Source of the DNA: Hippopus hippopus
Lineage: Eukaryota > Mollusca > Bivalvia > Cardiida > Cardiidae
Length of the DNA stretch: 64,000 nucleotides
Assembly: GCA_946811185.2 (NCBI GenBank)
Contig: OX328099.1
Coordinates: forward strand, 66,902,714 to 66,966,713
Direction of reading: 5' to 3'
How positions within the stretch are numbered: the stretch's first letter is position 1; every line of letters begins with the position of its first letter. The position numbers were made by a program, and so were the translations under genes. Shown piece by piece: positions 26,501 through 30,085 of this stretch. Under the pieces are notes generated by a model. That model saw nothing but the letters and a program-made list of their open reading frames with translations. It had not been told where the DNA came from and did no database searches.

Positions 26501-26787
26501 AGGGATCATTTGGAAAAACGTTTAGAATGTTTCAATAAAGGACATCAGGTCCTACGTCTCATTGTCCACTTTTTTTTTGCCCACTTTGTCGTGGTTTGTG
26601 TATTACTTGAAGGGAGGTGTTAATAATTTCTACCTCTTTGTTTCTTTGTACTTTCAGAATCTTGGTGCGAATGGACGACAATATCATACGTCATTACTCT
26701 CACGAATCCACGTTTATCATTGACTTAAAGTGCACAAATGAACATCAGGACTACGACCTTATTTTAACAGAGATCGATCCCAGCTGA
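2352..26787 (+). CDS. grhl: Grainyhead-like transcription factor (14 exons, 5' end outside window)
   Basis: Join of 2352-2503, 7383-7477, 8607-8668, 9880-9991, 11439-11536, 12414-12470, 13387-13485, 14215-14293, 15344-15477, 16704-16765, 17117-17223, 18041-18126, 22453-22517 and 26658-26787. The 1338 bases keep phase across every junction and give 445 residues plus TGA. All introns are GT-AG. Residues 20-27 hold a basic KVSKRRRS stretch. Residues about 52-252 are the GRH/CP2 DNA-binding domain, with [40 protein letters not shown] and [20 protein letters not shown]. Residues 337-340 are KRPR. Residues 353-445 are the C-terminal dimerisation domain ([29 protein letters not shown]). GRHL proteins bind DNA as dimers and control epithelial barrier and junction genes; that role is family knowledge. 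Family proteins are usually over 550 residues, so the N-terminal activation region lies upstream. The CP2/LSF subfamily is excluded by the HSRQH, FCDKGAERK and C-terminal motifs. Confidence 0.95.
2590..3170. other. Intron; short open frame not supported as exon
   Basis: An open frame crosses 2635-2901 after an AG near 2731, but there is no usable donor, and including it would break the phase between 2503 and 7383. Low-complexity T and TA runs follow at 3040-3135. Confidence 0.5.
3170..3310. repeat. Family F inverted repeat
   Basis: ATTCTCCAAGATTTTCTAAATTTG and its inverted partner surround AGCCAATCAGAAGTTGTG. The same layout recurs at 8005, 27212, 45050, 51090 and 56935, so it is a dispersed foldback repeat. 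Confidence 0.65.
3310..3428 (+). mobile_element. SINE S3 3' part
   Basis: GGCCCAGTACTTGAGAAAACCCAG, a GAGCTGTCGCCGTGATG block, and the tail CTGAAATAACGTTGAA...GCGTAAAACACCATTCAATCAA, matching S3 copies at 29885, 48049 and 59494. Confidence 0.65.
3440..3535 (+). repeat. Family A palindromic core fragment
   Basis: Contains CAAGATCAGACTGCACAG and the mirrored GTGCAGTCTGATCTTGG of family A without its TTAA ends, followed by a T run. Confidence 0.6.
3650..3850 (-). mobile_element. MITE family A, decayed
   Basis: Antisense copy: core GATCAGACTGCACGTTTTGCGCAGTCTAATC, then CGCGCTAAGCTG. Both ends are eroded. Confidence 0.6.
3896..4265. mobile_element. Family E foldback MITE
   Basis: Long imperfect inverted repeat: the left arm has TTTAAAAGTATGGAAAATATTG and ATGACAGTCTGTTA, the right arm has the mirrored TGACAGATTGTCATC and AATTTCCATACTTTTAAATGG. 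It starts AAAGGCTCAGTAAACGCC. Related copies lie at 18183, 19186 and 40252. No coding capacity; superfamily unknown. Confidence 0.75.
4367..4525 (-). mobile_element. SINE S2 3' part, antisense
   Basis: GTTTGTTTGTTTG, GGAGTTTAACGCC, CATGGCGGTCAGTG, then CTACTTTTCTCACATGCATCAGA. This is the reverse complement of the S2 tail and body seen whole at 23168. Confidence 0.75.
4539..4752 (-). mobile_element. MITE family C, decayed
   Basis: Shows the family C order in reverse: AAAAAGTATCGACCC core, CTTGCTTGGTACCATGCATCAC and CCGTTTTTGCCAGAG terminus. Half of the central palindrome is lost. Confidence 0.7.
4830..5005. repeat. Family B fragment
   Basis: Contains GAAAACATTGTGGAAAAGGAG and GCTGGTAACCAG of the family B centre. 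Ends are missing; the open frame across it is not a gene. Confidence 0.5.
5092..5275 (+). mobile_element. MITE family A with deleted core
   Basis: Left end AGGTTGCTAAGTGCGACTCA, right end ATAGCAGGCTAAGGG before TTAA. One arm of the central palindrome is missing, so the copy is shorter than others. Confidence 0.7.
5333..5645 (+). mobile_element. SINE S1, full but diverged
   Basis: Box A TAGCTCAGTCGG, box B GGTTCGAGTCC, body GAGGATTGAC, tail GATATAGCTGAAATAG, ending in AAACAAACAAATAAA instead of CAAT repeats. Confidence 0.8.
6020..6500. mobile_element. MITE family B split by a family C insertion
   Basis: Left half 6027-6150 (CCCTTTACCAAACAAC, AACATTGTGGGAAAAGGAG) and right half 6404-6500 (CATTTGCACCACATTTAATTTGTC, GTCGGTAAAGAGTTTA) are the two parts of one family B copy. 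A complete family C element sits between them, so C inserted after B. Confidence 0.75.
6151..6403 (+). mobile_element. MITE family C, complete
   Basis: Terminal inverted repeats CCATGCTCTGGCAAAAGGGG and CCCCCTTTTCACAGACCATGG, with the central palindrome GGTCAGCCTGCGC / GCAGGCTGACC. No coding capacity. Confidence 0.85.
6590..6790. repeat. Family B fragments
   Basis: CAGCATTTTCTCC, TTCCCACAATGTTTTTAAAAGCG, then GTGTGGAAAGGAGAAAATAC: pieces of two family B copies without clear ends. Confidence 0.5.
6893..7152. mobile_element. Family D double-hairpin MITE
   Basis: Terminal inverted repeat GGCCTGCAACACGCGAAAAG at left, mirrored GCGTGTTGTAGGCC at right. Each arm holds its own hairpin (CGGATCAGCCTGCG / CGCACAGGCTAATCCG). 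About 260 bp. Other copies: 12584, 28544, 29426. Confidence 0.85.
7152..7316 (-). mobile_element. MITE family A, abutting family D
   Basis: Core GATCAGACTGCACGTTCTG and right end AACAGCCTAAGGG followed by TTAA. Its left end is directly against the family D copy. Confidence 0.75.
7383..7477 (+). CDS. grhl: GRHL exon b, start of DNA-binding domain
   Basis: Acceptor ttacag, donor AAAG|gtatta. Encodes [16 protein letters not shown] and DRITYLNK (residues 52-82). The segment resembles the start of the Grainyhead domain in insect Grh (family knowledge). It gives 1 base to the preceding Leu codon and leaves 1 base for Gly83. Confidence 0.95.
7531..7850 (+). mobile_element. SINE S1, full copy in GRHL intron
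   Basis: Head CCCCGGTAGCGTTTTCGGTAG, box B region decayed (GGTTAAAATCC), body GATGAAAGTCATTGCGGCAGG, tail and CAATC repeats at 7835-7850. Confidence 0.8.
8005..8172. repeat. Family F inverted repeat
   Basis: CACCAACCATTCTCTAGAACATC at left and AGAATGGGTGGTGTAAACGG at right, with GAAAGTAGCACAACTTTTGA mirrored by AAAAATTGTGTTACTTTC. Confidence 0.7.
8228..8504 (+). mobile_element. SINE S1, best-preserved copy
   Basis: Box A TAGCTCAGTCGGTAG, box B GGGTTCGATCCC, body GATTGATGATAGTCATTGCG, CAGCCAGTGGCTTGG, tail GATATAACTGAAATAATG then AAACGGCGTTAAACACC, and CAATCAATCAATC. It lacks the acceptor-stem and anticodon structure of a working tRNA gene. Confidence 0.9.
8607..8668 (+). CDS. grhl: GRHL exon c
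   Basis: Acceptor tttcag, donor AGA|gtaagt. Encodes [20 protein letters not shown] (residues 84-103), matching the QFYGITLEY stretch of the family, but with a shorter linker before the next strand than in insect and vertebrate members. Confidence 0.93.
8731..8957 (-). mobile_element. MITE family B
   Basis: Central palindrome GGAGAAAATGCTGG / CCAGCATTTTCTCC, then GTCGTCTGTAACCGCTTTC and TTGTCGTGTGCTAAAGAGG. Ends are slightly eroded. Confidence 0.75.
9050..9340. mobile_element. MITE family B, rearranged copy
   Basis: GAAAGCATTTGCAGACGAC precedes TTTTGTCGTCTGGGAAAGAGTTAA, so part of a second copy abuts a fuller one with the AACATTGTGGGAAAAGG centre at 9191. Confidence 0.65.
9375..9537 (+). mobile_element. 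SINE S2, 5' part
   Basis: Head GGACGGGTAGCTCAGTGG, box B GAGTTCGATACTCAGTTGAGG, body CCGGCGATTTTTCG and CAGATGCATGTGAGAA. The 3' tail is missing. Confidence 0.8.
9578..9765 (+). pseudogene. Decayed tandem duplicate of GRHL exon d with flanking intron
   Basis: Unit 9578-9765 aligns to 9767-9950: half a family B MITE, the short stretch AAATTAAACTATTA, then exon sequence. The exon copy (9690-9765) still reads [13 protein letters not shown] in frame. The acceptor AG before it has become AT, six bases (two codons) have been gained near its start, and the copy stops at TTTTGGCA with no donor. It cannot be spliced as an exon as it stands. Confidence 0.85.
9767..9852 (+). mobile_element. Half of MITE family B next to exon d
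   Basis: CAGCATTTCCTTC, TTCCCACAATGTTTTCAAAAGC and the terminus AGTAAAGGGTTAA. The end lies only 27 bp upstream of the exon d acceptor. Confidence 0.7.
9880..9991 (+). CDS. grhl: GRHL exon d
   Basis: Acceptor ccttttcag, donor ATAG|gtatgt. Encodes [20 protein letters not shown] then [17 protein letters not shown] (residues 104-140), one of the most conserved blocks of the GRH domain. A broken duplicate lies just upstream. Confidence 0.97.
10317..10526 (+). mobile_element. MITE family A, complete
   Basis: TTAA, then CACCTAGGCTGCTAAGCGC, core AAGATCAGACTGCACAG / GTGCAGTCTGATCTTGG, right end TTAGCAGGATAAGAG and TTAA. TTAA on both sides. Confidence 0.85.
10985..11268 (+). repeat. Unclassified dispersed repeat, copy 1
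   Basis: Shares ordered blocks with 27640-27915: CATGAAGTACAATCAAACGC, ATATCGCGGTGTCTTGCG, CGATAACTCTATCGGACT. No terminal repeats were seen. The 75-codon open frame inside has no family resemblance. Confidence 0.6.
11439..11536 (+). CDS. grhl: GRHL exon e
   Basis: Acceptor atttcag, donor AAG|gtaata. Encodes [20 protein letters not shown] and [12 protein letters not shown] (residues 142-173), matching the family's IEE(V/I)(S/A)(H/Y)NA segment. Confidence 0.96.
11537..12004. other. Intron without recognised features
   Basis: AT-rich, with short palindromes around TATATATATA (11800) but no known repeat family and no exon. Confidence 0.4.
12005..12110 (+). mobile_element. MITE family C fragment
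   Basis: GGGCCATTCCATGGCAAAAGG, TATCTCCGTGATTCATTATG, CAAGTCATCACATTATCATGG: the left third of family C, just before a fuller copy in the same orientation. Confidence 0.65.
12125..12384 (+). mobile_element. MITE family C, near-complete
   Basis: Left end GAGCCATGCTCTGACAAAAG, core CCAGGTCAGTCTGCGCGG / GCAGGCTGACCTGG, right end CACAAAGCACTGATC. It ends about 30 bp before the exon f acceptor. Confidence 0.85.
12414..12470 (+). CDS. grhl: GRHL exon f
   Basis: Acceptor atttcag, donor AAG|gtgagt. Encodes [19 protein letters not shown] (residues 174-192). The CLSTDFS(S/N)QKGVKG motif is diagnostic for Grainyhead rather than LSF/CP2. Confidence 0.97.
12584..12846. mobile_element. Family D double-hairpin MITE
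   Basis: Inverted ends GGCTTGCAACACGCGAAAAG and GCATGTTGCAGGCC; two internal hairpins with TCAGCCTGCGCAGTCCGCGC type cores. The open frames on both strands are mirror products of the inverted repeat. Confidence 0.85.
13200..13350 (-). mobile_element. MITE family A, decayed
   Basis: Core GATCAGACTGCACGTTCTG / CAGTTTGATCTTG; the right end is rearranged (GCACCTTAGAGTTAA). Confidence 0.65.
13387..13485 (+). CDS. grhl: GRHL exon g
   Basis: Acceptor atttcag, donor AAG|gtacta. Encodes [20 protein letters not shown] then [13 protein letters not shown] (residues 193-225), the family's GLPL(H/N)(L/I)Q(I/V)DT and CQIKVFCDK segment. Confidence 0.97.
13629..13880 (+). mobile_element. MITE family C, complete
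   Basis: Ends GAGCCATGCTCTGGCAAAAG and TTTTACAGAGCATGGC. The core palindrome is shortened to CAGCCTGCGCGGGCTGG. Confidence 0.85.
13925..14100. repeat. Family E, left arm fragment
   Basis: CAATGCGGGTACTGAAATGCATTTG, TCATTGTGAAGATGACAG and GGTCAATATATTAGTC match one arm of family E. The second arm is missing. Confidence 0.55.
14215..14293 (+). CDS. grhl: GRHL exon h, DNA-contact loop
   Basis: Acceptor tttcag, donor AAAG|gtacga. Encodes [18 protein letters not shown] and a short tail (residues 226-251). In the GRHL1 structure the basic loop after FCDKGAERK supplies base-contacting arginines (recalled family knowledge); the arginines are kept here. Confidence 0.95.
14307..14567 (+). mobile_element. 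MITE family C, 13 bp after a donor
   Basis: Left end GAGCCGCGTTCTGGTAAAAG, core CCATGTCAGCCTGCATGG / GCAGGCTGACATG, right end CTCAGAGCATGG. Confidence 0.8.
14653..14881 (+). mobile_element. MITE family B, complete
   Basis: Left CCCTTTACCAAACGACAAAA, then GAAAGCATTTGCAGACG, central palindrome GGAGAAAATGCTGG / CCAGCATTTT, right GTTGTAAAGGG before TTAA. One TTAA is intact; the left one is changed. Confidence 0.85.
15057..15277 (-). mobile_element. MITE family C, core deleted
   Basis: GAGCCATGCTCTGTGAAAAG at left and TTGCCAGAGAATGGGTC at right. The palindromic core is gone, leaving CTACAAAAAGAAAACTTTTTG. Confidence 0.7.
15344..15477 (+). CDS. grhl: GRHL exon i
   Basis: Acceptor tttcacag, donor AGG|gtaaga. 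Residues 253-296 with [21 protein letters not shown] and IPVLFSPK. It corresponds to the family's (L/M)YHPV.(D/E)RSEFY...PPVLFSP segment that closes the DNA-binding region. Confidence 0.95.
15478..15942. other. Intron, no recognised repeat
   Basis: Contains a GC-richer stretch at 15516-15610 with GGTGGATTAATATGCACC, a perfect inverted repeat, but no recurring family was matched. Confidence 0.4.
15943..16252 (-). mobile_element. MITE family C with internal duplication
   Basis: Core AGGTCAGCCAGCGCACTC / CAGGCTGACCTGGG. The 45-base stretch with TCCAAGAGCCATTCTACC appears twice in tandem (16069 and 16132), lengthening the copy. Confidence 0.75.
16285..16640. repeat. Two family A fragments
   Basis: GTTAGTGCAGTCTGATCTTTG (16303) and CTTAGGCTACTAAGCGCGAC with GATCAAGATCAGACTG (16577-16637) are pieces of family A without paired ends. 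Confidence 0.55.
16704..16765 (+). CDS. grhl: GRHL exon j, linker
   Basis: Acceptor ccctcag, donor CTAG|gtattt. Encodes [20 protein letters not shown] (residues 297-316), a Ser/acidic linker between the two folded domains. Weakly conserved; called from phase and splice sites. Confidence 0.85.
17117..17223 (+). CDS. grhl: GRHL exon k, linker with KRPR
   Basis: Acceptor gaacag, donor ACA|gtaagt. Residues 318-352 include [20 protein letters not shown]. The TKRPR run lies where insect Grh has MKRGR; it could act as a nuclear localisation signal (inference). Confidence 0.9.
17247..17550 (+). repeat. Molluscan-type dispersed repeat end
   Basis: TTTTAGCTCGGCTGTTTTCG, GCGGCGTCGTCGTCTGAG and a run ending GGCACCAGCATGCGGTGC. 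The style is common at repeat ends in bivalve genomes (general knowledge). A related TTTAGCTTATCTTGAAAAC end lies at 44332. Confidence 0.45.
17551..18040. other. Intron with short GA repeat
   Basis: A (AG)n tract at 17740-17754; otherwise no family or exon recognised. Confidence 0.4.
18041..18126 (+). CDS. grhl: GRHL exon l, start of dimerisation domain
   Basis: Acceptor actttcag, donor GCG|gtatgt. Encodes [20 protein letters not shown] and TLQGLLEA (residues 354-381), matching the LLYVR..(S/N)EEVF..LML(K/R)(T/S)P.L.GL(L/M)EA block of GRHL proteins. Confidence 0.97.
18183..18535. mobile_element. Family E foldback MITE
   Basis: AATTATTGTGAAGATGACAATC and the mirrored ATTGTCATCGTCACATTAATTTCC arms, with CTTGGACCAAATGTGC. 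Left end partly replaced. Confidence 0.65.
18935..19165 (-). mobile_element. MITE family C
   Basis: Left end CTCATGCTCTGTGAAAAAG, core CATGTCAGCCTGCGCAGTCC / GCAGGCTGACATG; the right end is eroded after GCATCACGG. Confidence 0.75.
19186..19530. mobile_element. Family E foldback MITE
   Basis: Starts AAAGGCCCAGTAAAGGCC; arms carry AAAAGTATGGAAAATATGG and TTTCCATGCTTTTGAATGG; ends near CTTTTGGACTTTATTGTCAC. Confidence 0.7.
19528..19765 (+). repeat. Direct duplication of about 40 bp around a family C remnant
   Basis: AATGGAACCATCCATAGTTCA...AAAGGGTACCAGTTAGG (19528-19576) returns almost unchanged at 19700-19746. Between them lies a family C end (GGTGACTTGTTTGGTATCATG). Confidence 0.65.
20147..20380 (+). 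mobile_element. MITE family B
   Basis: Left CTTTTTACCAAACGATAAAA, centre ACCATTGTGGGAAAAAG, right GTGTGTGGTAAAGGGTTTAA. Confidence 0.75.
20637..21167 (-). mobile_element. Two antisense MITE family B copies in a row
   Basis: Copy 1 has its centre at 20705-20745 and ends in TTTTGTCGTTTGGTAAAGCC (20868). Copy 2 has its centre at 21010-21045 and ends in TTTTCTCGTCTGGTAAAAG (21165). Confidence 0.7.
21656..21795 (+). mobile_element. SINE S1, 5' part
   Basis: Box A ATAGTGCAGTCGGTAAACG, decayed box B GGTTCCATTTCC, body AGCATTGATGGTAATCATTG. Confidence 0.65.
22015..22293 (-). mobile_element. SINE S1, full copy, antisense
   Basis: GATTGACTGATTG tail, ATTTAACGCCGTG, body region, then GGGAATTCGAACAAGCGACC (box B region) and GACTGCGCTACCGGGGCTCGG (box A). 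Confidence 0.8.
22453..22517 (+). CDS. grhl: GRHL exon m
   Basis: Acceptor ttttcag, donor GGG|gtgagt. Encodes [20 protein letters not shown] then K (residues 382-402), matching the .(D/E)KY.V....I..I(F/Y)K...KKG segment of the dimerisation domain. Confidence 0.95.
22518..23165. repeat. Dispersed repeat with GTCGGCGTC end
   Basis: GGACGTCGGCGTCGAAGTAAG and GGAGTCGGCGTCC (22710-22757), then two loosely similar stretches with TTTGGTCCATATTCGG and TTTGTTCATATTTGGCC (22827, 23002) and CAAGGTCAAGGTCAT. The pattern is like known bivalve repeats. The open frames here are not conserved. Confidence 0.45.
23168..23427 (+). mobile_element. SINE S2, full copy
   Basis: Head CCCGGCCGGGTAGCTCAGTG, box B CGGGTTCGATACCCGGTTGAG, body GGCGATATTTCGCTTCTCAC, tail GATAAGACCTCAGCTGTTAA then AACGGCCTTAAACTCCAG. 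It gives the empty-site sequence for the MITE insertion at 39139. Confidence 0.88.
23701..23925 (+). mobile_element. MITE family B with TTAA on both sides
   Basis: TTAA at 23697-23700 and 23926-23929. Left end CTCTTAATAAAAACGGC is mutated; right end TTGTGTGGTAAAGTG. Central palindrome of about 40 bp around GAAAATGCTGGTTACCAGC. Confidence 0.85.
24071..24292. mobile_element. Foldback MITE (family G, single copy here)
   Basis: Inverted ends TTTTAAGGATAGGGCACCCT and AGGGTGCCCTATCCTTAAA. Inner arms also pair (ATGGGATTC / GAATCCCAT; CGGATTCGGC / GCCGAATCCG). GC-richer than its surroundings; TTAA lies inside each end. Confidence 0.8.
24293..25397. other. Intron, mostly unrecognised
   Basis: Only a weak family A core (GATCACGATCAGCGTGCACAG) at 25256-25330 is recognised. 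No exon fits between residues 402 and 404 of GRHL. Confidence 0.45.
25398..25637 (+). mobile_element. MITE family C, half core
   Basis: CATGCTCTGGCAAAAGGGGG at left, GACCCAGGTCAGCCTGCGC in the centre with the second palindrome arm deleted, CCCCCTTTTCATAGAG at right. Confidence 0.75.
25638..26335. other. Intron, nothing recognised
   Basis: No repeat family, splice-bounded open frame or RNA gene seen. Confidence 0.45.
26335..26525. mobile_element. MITE family B, partial
   Basis: CGATTGCAGACGACAAATTG, AATGTGGCTC, AACATTGTGGGAAAAGGAG type centre and CACAATGTTTTCAAGTGCC. Left TTAA end not found. Confidence 0.65.
26658..26787 (+). CDS. grhl: GRHL last exon with stop
   Basis: Acceptor actttcag. 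Encodes [19 protein letters not shown] then [20 protein letters not shown] and DPS, stop TGA at 26785. It matches the family end KGI(L/T)V.MDDNI(V/I).HY(S/C)NE(D/S)TF...LTEI and completes the dimerisation fold. Confidence 0.97.
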
Positions 26788-27209
26788 TATCGACACCTTG
26801 CTGTCTCAAACAGTGTTTATCTTTAGTGCTGGCATAGCATGGTGCTCACATATCGCTGTTCCCTCTCGCTCAATGTATATTTAAGGATTCTGCTTGATTA
26901 AGGCATCACCATTAAAATATGCCTGCTTCATCTCAGGAGGAGAATCTTATATGGAGAATATCAGGAGTAAAAGAGCAGTCTTTTTGCTGATCTATTTTAA
27001 CTGTTTCAGCGCCAAATATCTAAACTAAACTCGCTGTTCCTTCTCGCTCAGTGCATACTTTAGACTCTGTTTGATTTGGGGCATCATTATACAAATATGC
27101 CTGCTTCATCTCAGGAGGAGAATCTTCTTTAGAGAACATCAAGTTGAGAAAAAGCAGTCTGTTGATTGTCGTATTTTAGTTCTTTCAGCACCAAATACCT
27201 AAATTCAAA
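26788..27209 (+). other. Probable GRHL 3'UTR with 178-bp tandem duplication
   Basis: Units 26853-27030 and 27031-27206 align along their whole length (TCGCTGTTCC, ATATGCCTGCTTCATCTCAG, GAGGAGAATCTT, CACCAAATA). ATTAAA at 26911, in unit 1 only, could serve as a polyadenylation signal. The transcript end is not known. Confidence 0.7.
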
Positions 27210-27211
27210 TA

Positions 27212-27362
27212 TCTTATTCACCAATCATTCTTGATTACATTCTTAGTCTAATACTCAAGAATTTCCAAAATTTGAAAGTAGGCAATTTCTTATTGGCTAA
27301 ACCAAATTTACTCATAAATCTAGAGTAAGAATGCAATTTAGAACGGTTGGTGATTACAGGCC
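27212..27362. repeat. Family F inverted repeat
   Basis: TTCACCAACCATTCTTGATTAC and GAACGGTTGGTGATTAC ends; GAAAGTAGGCAATTTCTTATTGG inside. Confidence 0.7.
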
Positions 27363-27639
27363 AAGATTACTCATTTTATGTATTGTTATCTGAAATACAC
27401 TTTCTGTCCAAGCAACTTGACCTGCTATTGTCGTCGACAAATATAAGCAGAGTACTACCTTTGCAGTTGATGTTGGTACAAGTAAAAGCCAGCTTGTGTT
27501 AAGCAAGCACCTACGGAACAGTCAAACATACTTGCTTAAAACAGGTGCTTGCTTTATTCAGGTACATTTCAACGTAATACCTCTTACTTACATTAGTGGA
27601 ACTCTTCAAACTTAAGACGCGTTTATACCTATTACCGGG

Positions 27640-27915
27640 ACTAGGTGTAAACAAAAATCAGAGGCAACACACATGAAATACAATCAAATGCAACTATCTT
27701 TTGATACAGTGTCTTATTGATGAGTATATTCAGGCTGTTATTTCTTATTTGTTGTTCTCGTTATGTGTTATTGAATGCTTTGTTTCACGTTATGGGCACC
27801 GCACCTGACGTAACAATATCGCGCTGTCTCGCGAGACTCGGTCTCTTTCTAACCAAATATTCAGAAGGGCGCTCAAAGAAAGATAACTCTATCGGACTGA
27901 CGACTATAAATAGCC
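27640..27915 (+). repeat. Unclassified dispersed repeat, copy 2
   Basis: Counterpart of 10985-11268: CATGAAATACAATCAAATGC, ATATCGCGCTGTCTCGCGAG, GATAACTCTATCGGACT in the same order and spacing. Confidence 0.6.
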
Positions 27916-27959
27916 TTCTCTAGGAACGTAAAATATGTTTGCTTAACACATGTTCTAGT

Positions 27960-28200
27960 TTAATCCTTGGGCTGCTGAGTGCTACTTGAGGACCTTTTGC
28001 GGACAGTGTAGATCAAGATCAGACTGCACAGAACGTGCAGTCTGATCTTTGATCTAAACTCTCCGATAAGGAAATATTTTTCTCCAAAAGAAAAAAAAAA
28101 AAAAGTAAGTTTGAAATAGCATTATGCAGGGTTTTTACTATCGGTTTCATTTAACTTAGTTCTATTTCAAACTTATTTTTTGGAGAAAATTATATCCTAG
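27960..28200 (+). mobile_element. MITE family A with duplicated right part
   Basis: TTTAATCCTTGGGCTGCTGAG, core AGATCAGACTGCACAG / GTGCAGTCTGATC, then AAGTTTGAAATAGC and an inverted CTATTTCAAACTTATTTTTTGG at 28160, so the right end is rearranged. Confidence 0.65.
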
Positions 28201-28543
28201 GACAAAGTTCATAGAGGCTACCACTGAAACAGGTTTTACTGTGTTTATAATCTGATGGCTGCGTTGGAAAAGAATGGAACAGAGAAGAAATAGTCCAGAC
28301 GTAAACTGTCACCTTGTGCATAAGACTACAGATTAAATCATGTGTTCACAGACATTTAATCATGTCAGGAAACGATATAAAGTGTGGAATGTCAGATGAG
28401 ATTATTCGAGATTGAATTCTTGAATGAGACGTAAGTCCACTGTGTTTCAGCATTGTGTGTGTGCGATATTTTTTCTATGTGAGGTTAGAGTAGTGCTTTC
28501 ATTTCTTTCTTCTTAAAAATGTCTCCATTATATACTCATATAT

Positions 28544-28805
28544 GGCCTGCAACACGCGAAAAGGGGCATTCGGACATTTGCGTAAAGTGTCGTCTTGGAT
28601 CAGCCTGAGCAGTACGTGCAGGCTAATCCGAAACGATACTTTCTGTTTTTATGTAATTTTCTGTTTTGAGCAAGTCTACTGTAGCACAAAAACCTAATAT
28701 AGTCGTAAAGTGCCGTCTCGGATTAGCCTGCGCGGACTGCGCAGGCTGATCCGAGACGACACTTTACGAAAATGTCATAATGCCCCTTTTCGCGTGTTGC
28801 AGGCC
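28544..28805. mobile_element. Family D double-hairpin MITE
   Basis: Ends GGCCTGCAACACGCGAAAAG and CTTTTCGCGTGTTGCAGGCC are perfect mirrors. Inner hairpin 28690-28770 is near-perfect (CGTCTCGGATTAGCCTGCGC / GCGCAGGCTGATCCGAGACG). Confidence 0.88.
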
Positions 28806-28824
28806 AATTATAATGCTATATTTG

Positions 28825-29090
28825 AGCCATGCTCTGACAAAAGGGGGTTTAATGCATCACCTAGATGCATGATACCAAGCAAGTCATCACATAATTATGG
28901 ATCCATGAAACCAATTTTGTCTAACAACCACTTGAAAAAAGAGGTAGAACGGTCTTTGGACATGAAGAAAATTTACAGTCGGCAAAAAAATCGACACATG
29001 TCAACCTGCACAGACTACGCCGGATAGTAAGAGTCGATACTCTTTGCAGATACATTAAACCCCTTTTTCACAGAGTGCGACTCATATAAA
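28825..29090 (+). mobile_element. MITE family C, decayed core
   Basis: GAGCCATGCTCTGACAAAAG at left, CACAGAGTGCGACTC at right; the core CATGTCAACCTGCACAGAC is mutated. Confidence 0.8.
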
Positions 29091-29116
29091 TTATAACACA
29101 TATCATCAACTGAGAT

Positions 29117-29372
29117 CTTAACTCTTTACCAGAAGACAAAATTTTTTGACTTGTCCAAATTAAAACGCATTTGCGGACAATGTATCAAATTAAACTCGTA
29201 CTATAATATAGTAATACATAATATATATAATAATATATATACATATTATGTATTTAACTTATTTTTGAAAAGTCAGAAAACATTGCTGGAAAAAGAGAAA
29301 ATGCTGGTTACCAGCATTTTCTCTTTTTCCCTCAATGTTTTTAAAAGCTTTATTTCTTTCTGGTAAGGGGTA
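29117..29372 (+). mobile_element. MITE family B with TA-rich insert
   Basis: TTAACTCTTTACCAGAAGAC at left; the stretch 29205-29260 is an extra TATAATATA-rich block; centre GAAAATGCTGGTTACCAGC; right CTGGTAAGGGGTAAG. Confidence 0.75.
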
Positions 29373-29425
29373 AGCTCCTAAATGGATTTAATGAAAGTTC
29401 CAGGCAAAATATAAGGCTCATATAT

Positions 29426-29688
29426 GGCTTGCAACACGCGAAAAGAGGCATTCGGACATTTGCGTAAAGTGTCATCTCGGATCAGCCAGCGCAGTCCGCG
29501 CAGGCTAATCCGAGACGGCACTTTACGTCTACATTAGATTTTGTTCTTCAGTAGACTTGCGCAAAACAGAAAATTACATTAAAACGGAAAGTGTCGTCTC
29601 GGATTGGTCTGCGCGGACTGCTCAGGCTGATCCAAGACGACACCGTTTACGCAAATGTCCAAATGCCCCTTTTGGCGTGTTGCAAGCC
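29426..29688. mobile_element. Family D double-hairpin MITE
   Basis: Ends GGCTTGCAACACGCG and TGGCGTGTTGCAAGCC. The compensating changes keep the two ends paired. Confidence 0.85.
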
Positions 29689-29884
29689 AATTATTGTTGC
29701 AACTTCACTGAAAAGATGTCGCCGTAAAATCAAAGGTACTAGTATATCACTTAAAATCAAAGGTCAGGCTGCATGTTCTGTGTAGTCTGATCTTGATCTA
29801 CACTGCTAAGCAGCCCAAAGGTTTAAAAATGAGGGTCTTATAGAACCCGGTACAAGTTAAGGGCATTGGGTTTACAGTTGAGAG

Positions 29885-30085
29885 GGTCATGCGTGGCACA
29901 GTGATAGAATGTAGGACTGGCAACCTAGAGGCCTCGTGTTCAAGCCTCAGGGGCCGCACTTGGCTAGACACTTCAGAACCTAGCCTAGTACAGGGGAAAT
30001 CCAGGACATACATGACAATGTAAGCTGTCACTGTGCTATGACTGAAATAATGTTGAAAGCGGCGTAAAACACCATTTGACCAAGT
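29885..30085 (+). mobile_element. SINE S3, full copy
   Basis: Head TCATGCGTGGCACAGTG, box B CGTGTTCAAGCCTC, GGCTAGACACTTCAG, GCCTAGTACAGG, tail GACTGAAATAATGTTGAAAG then CGGCGTAAAACACCATTTG. Confidence 0.8.
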
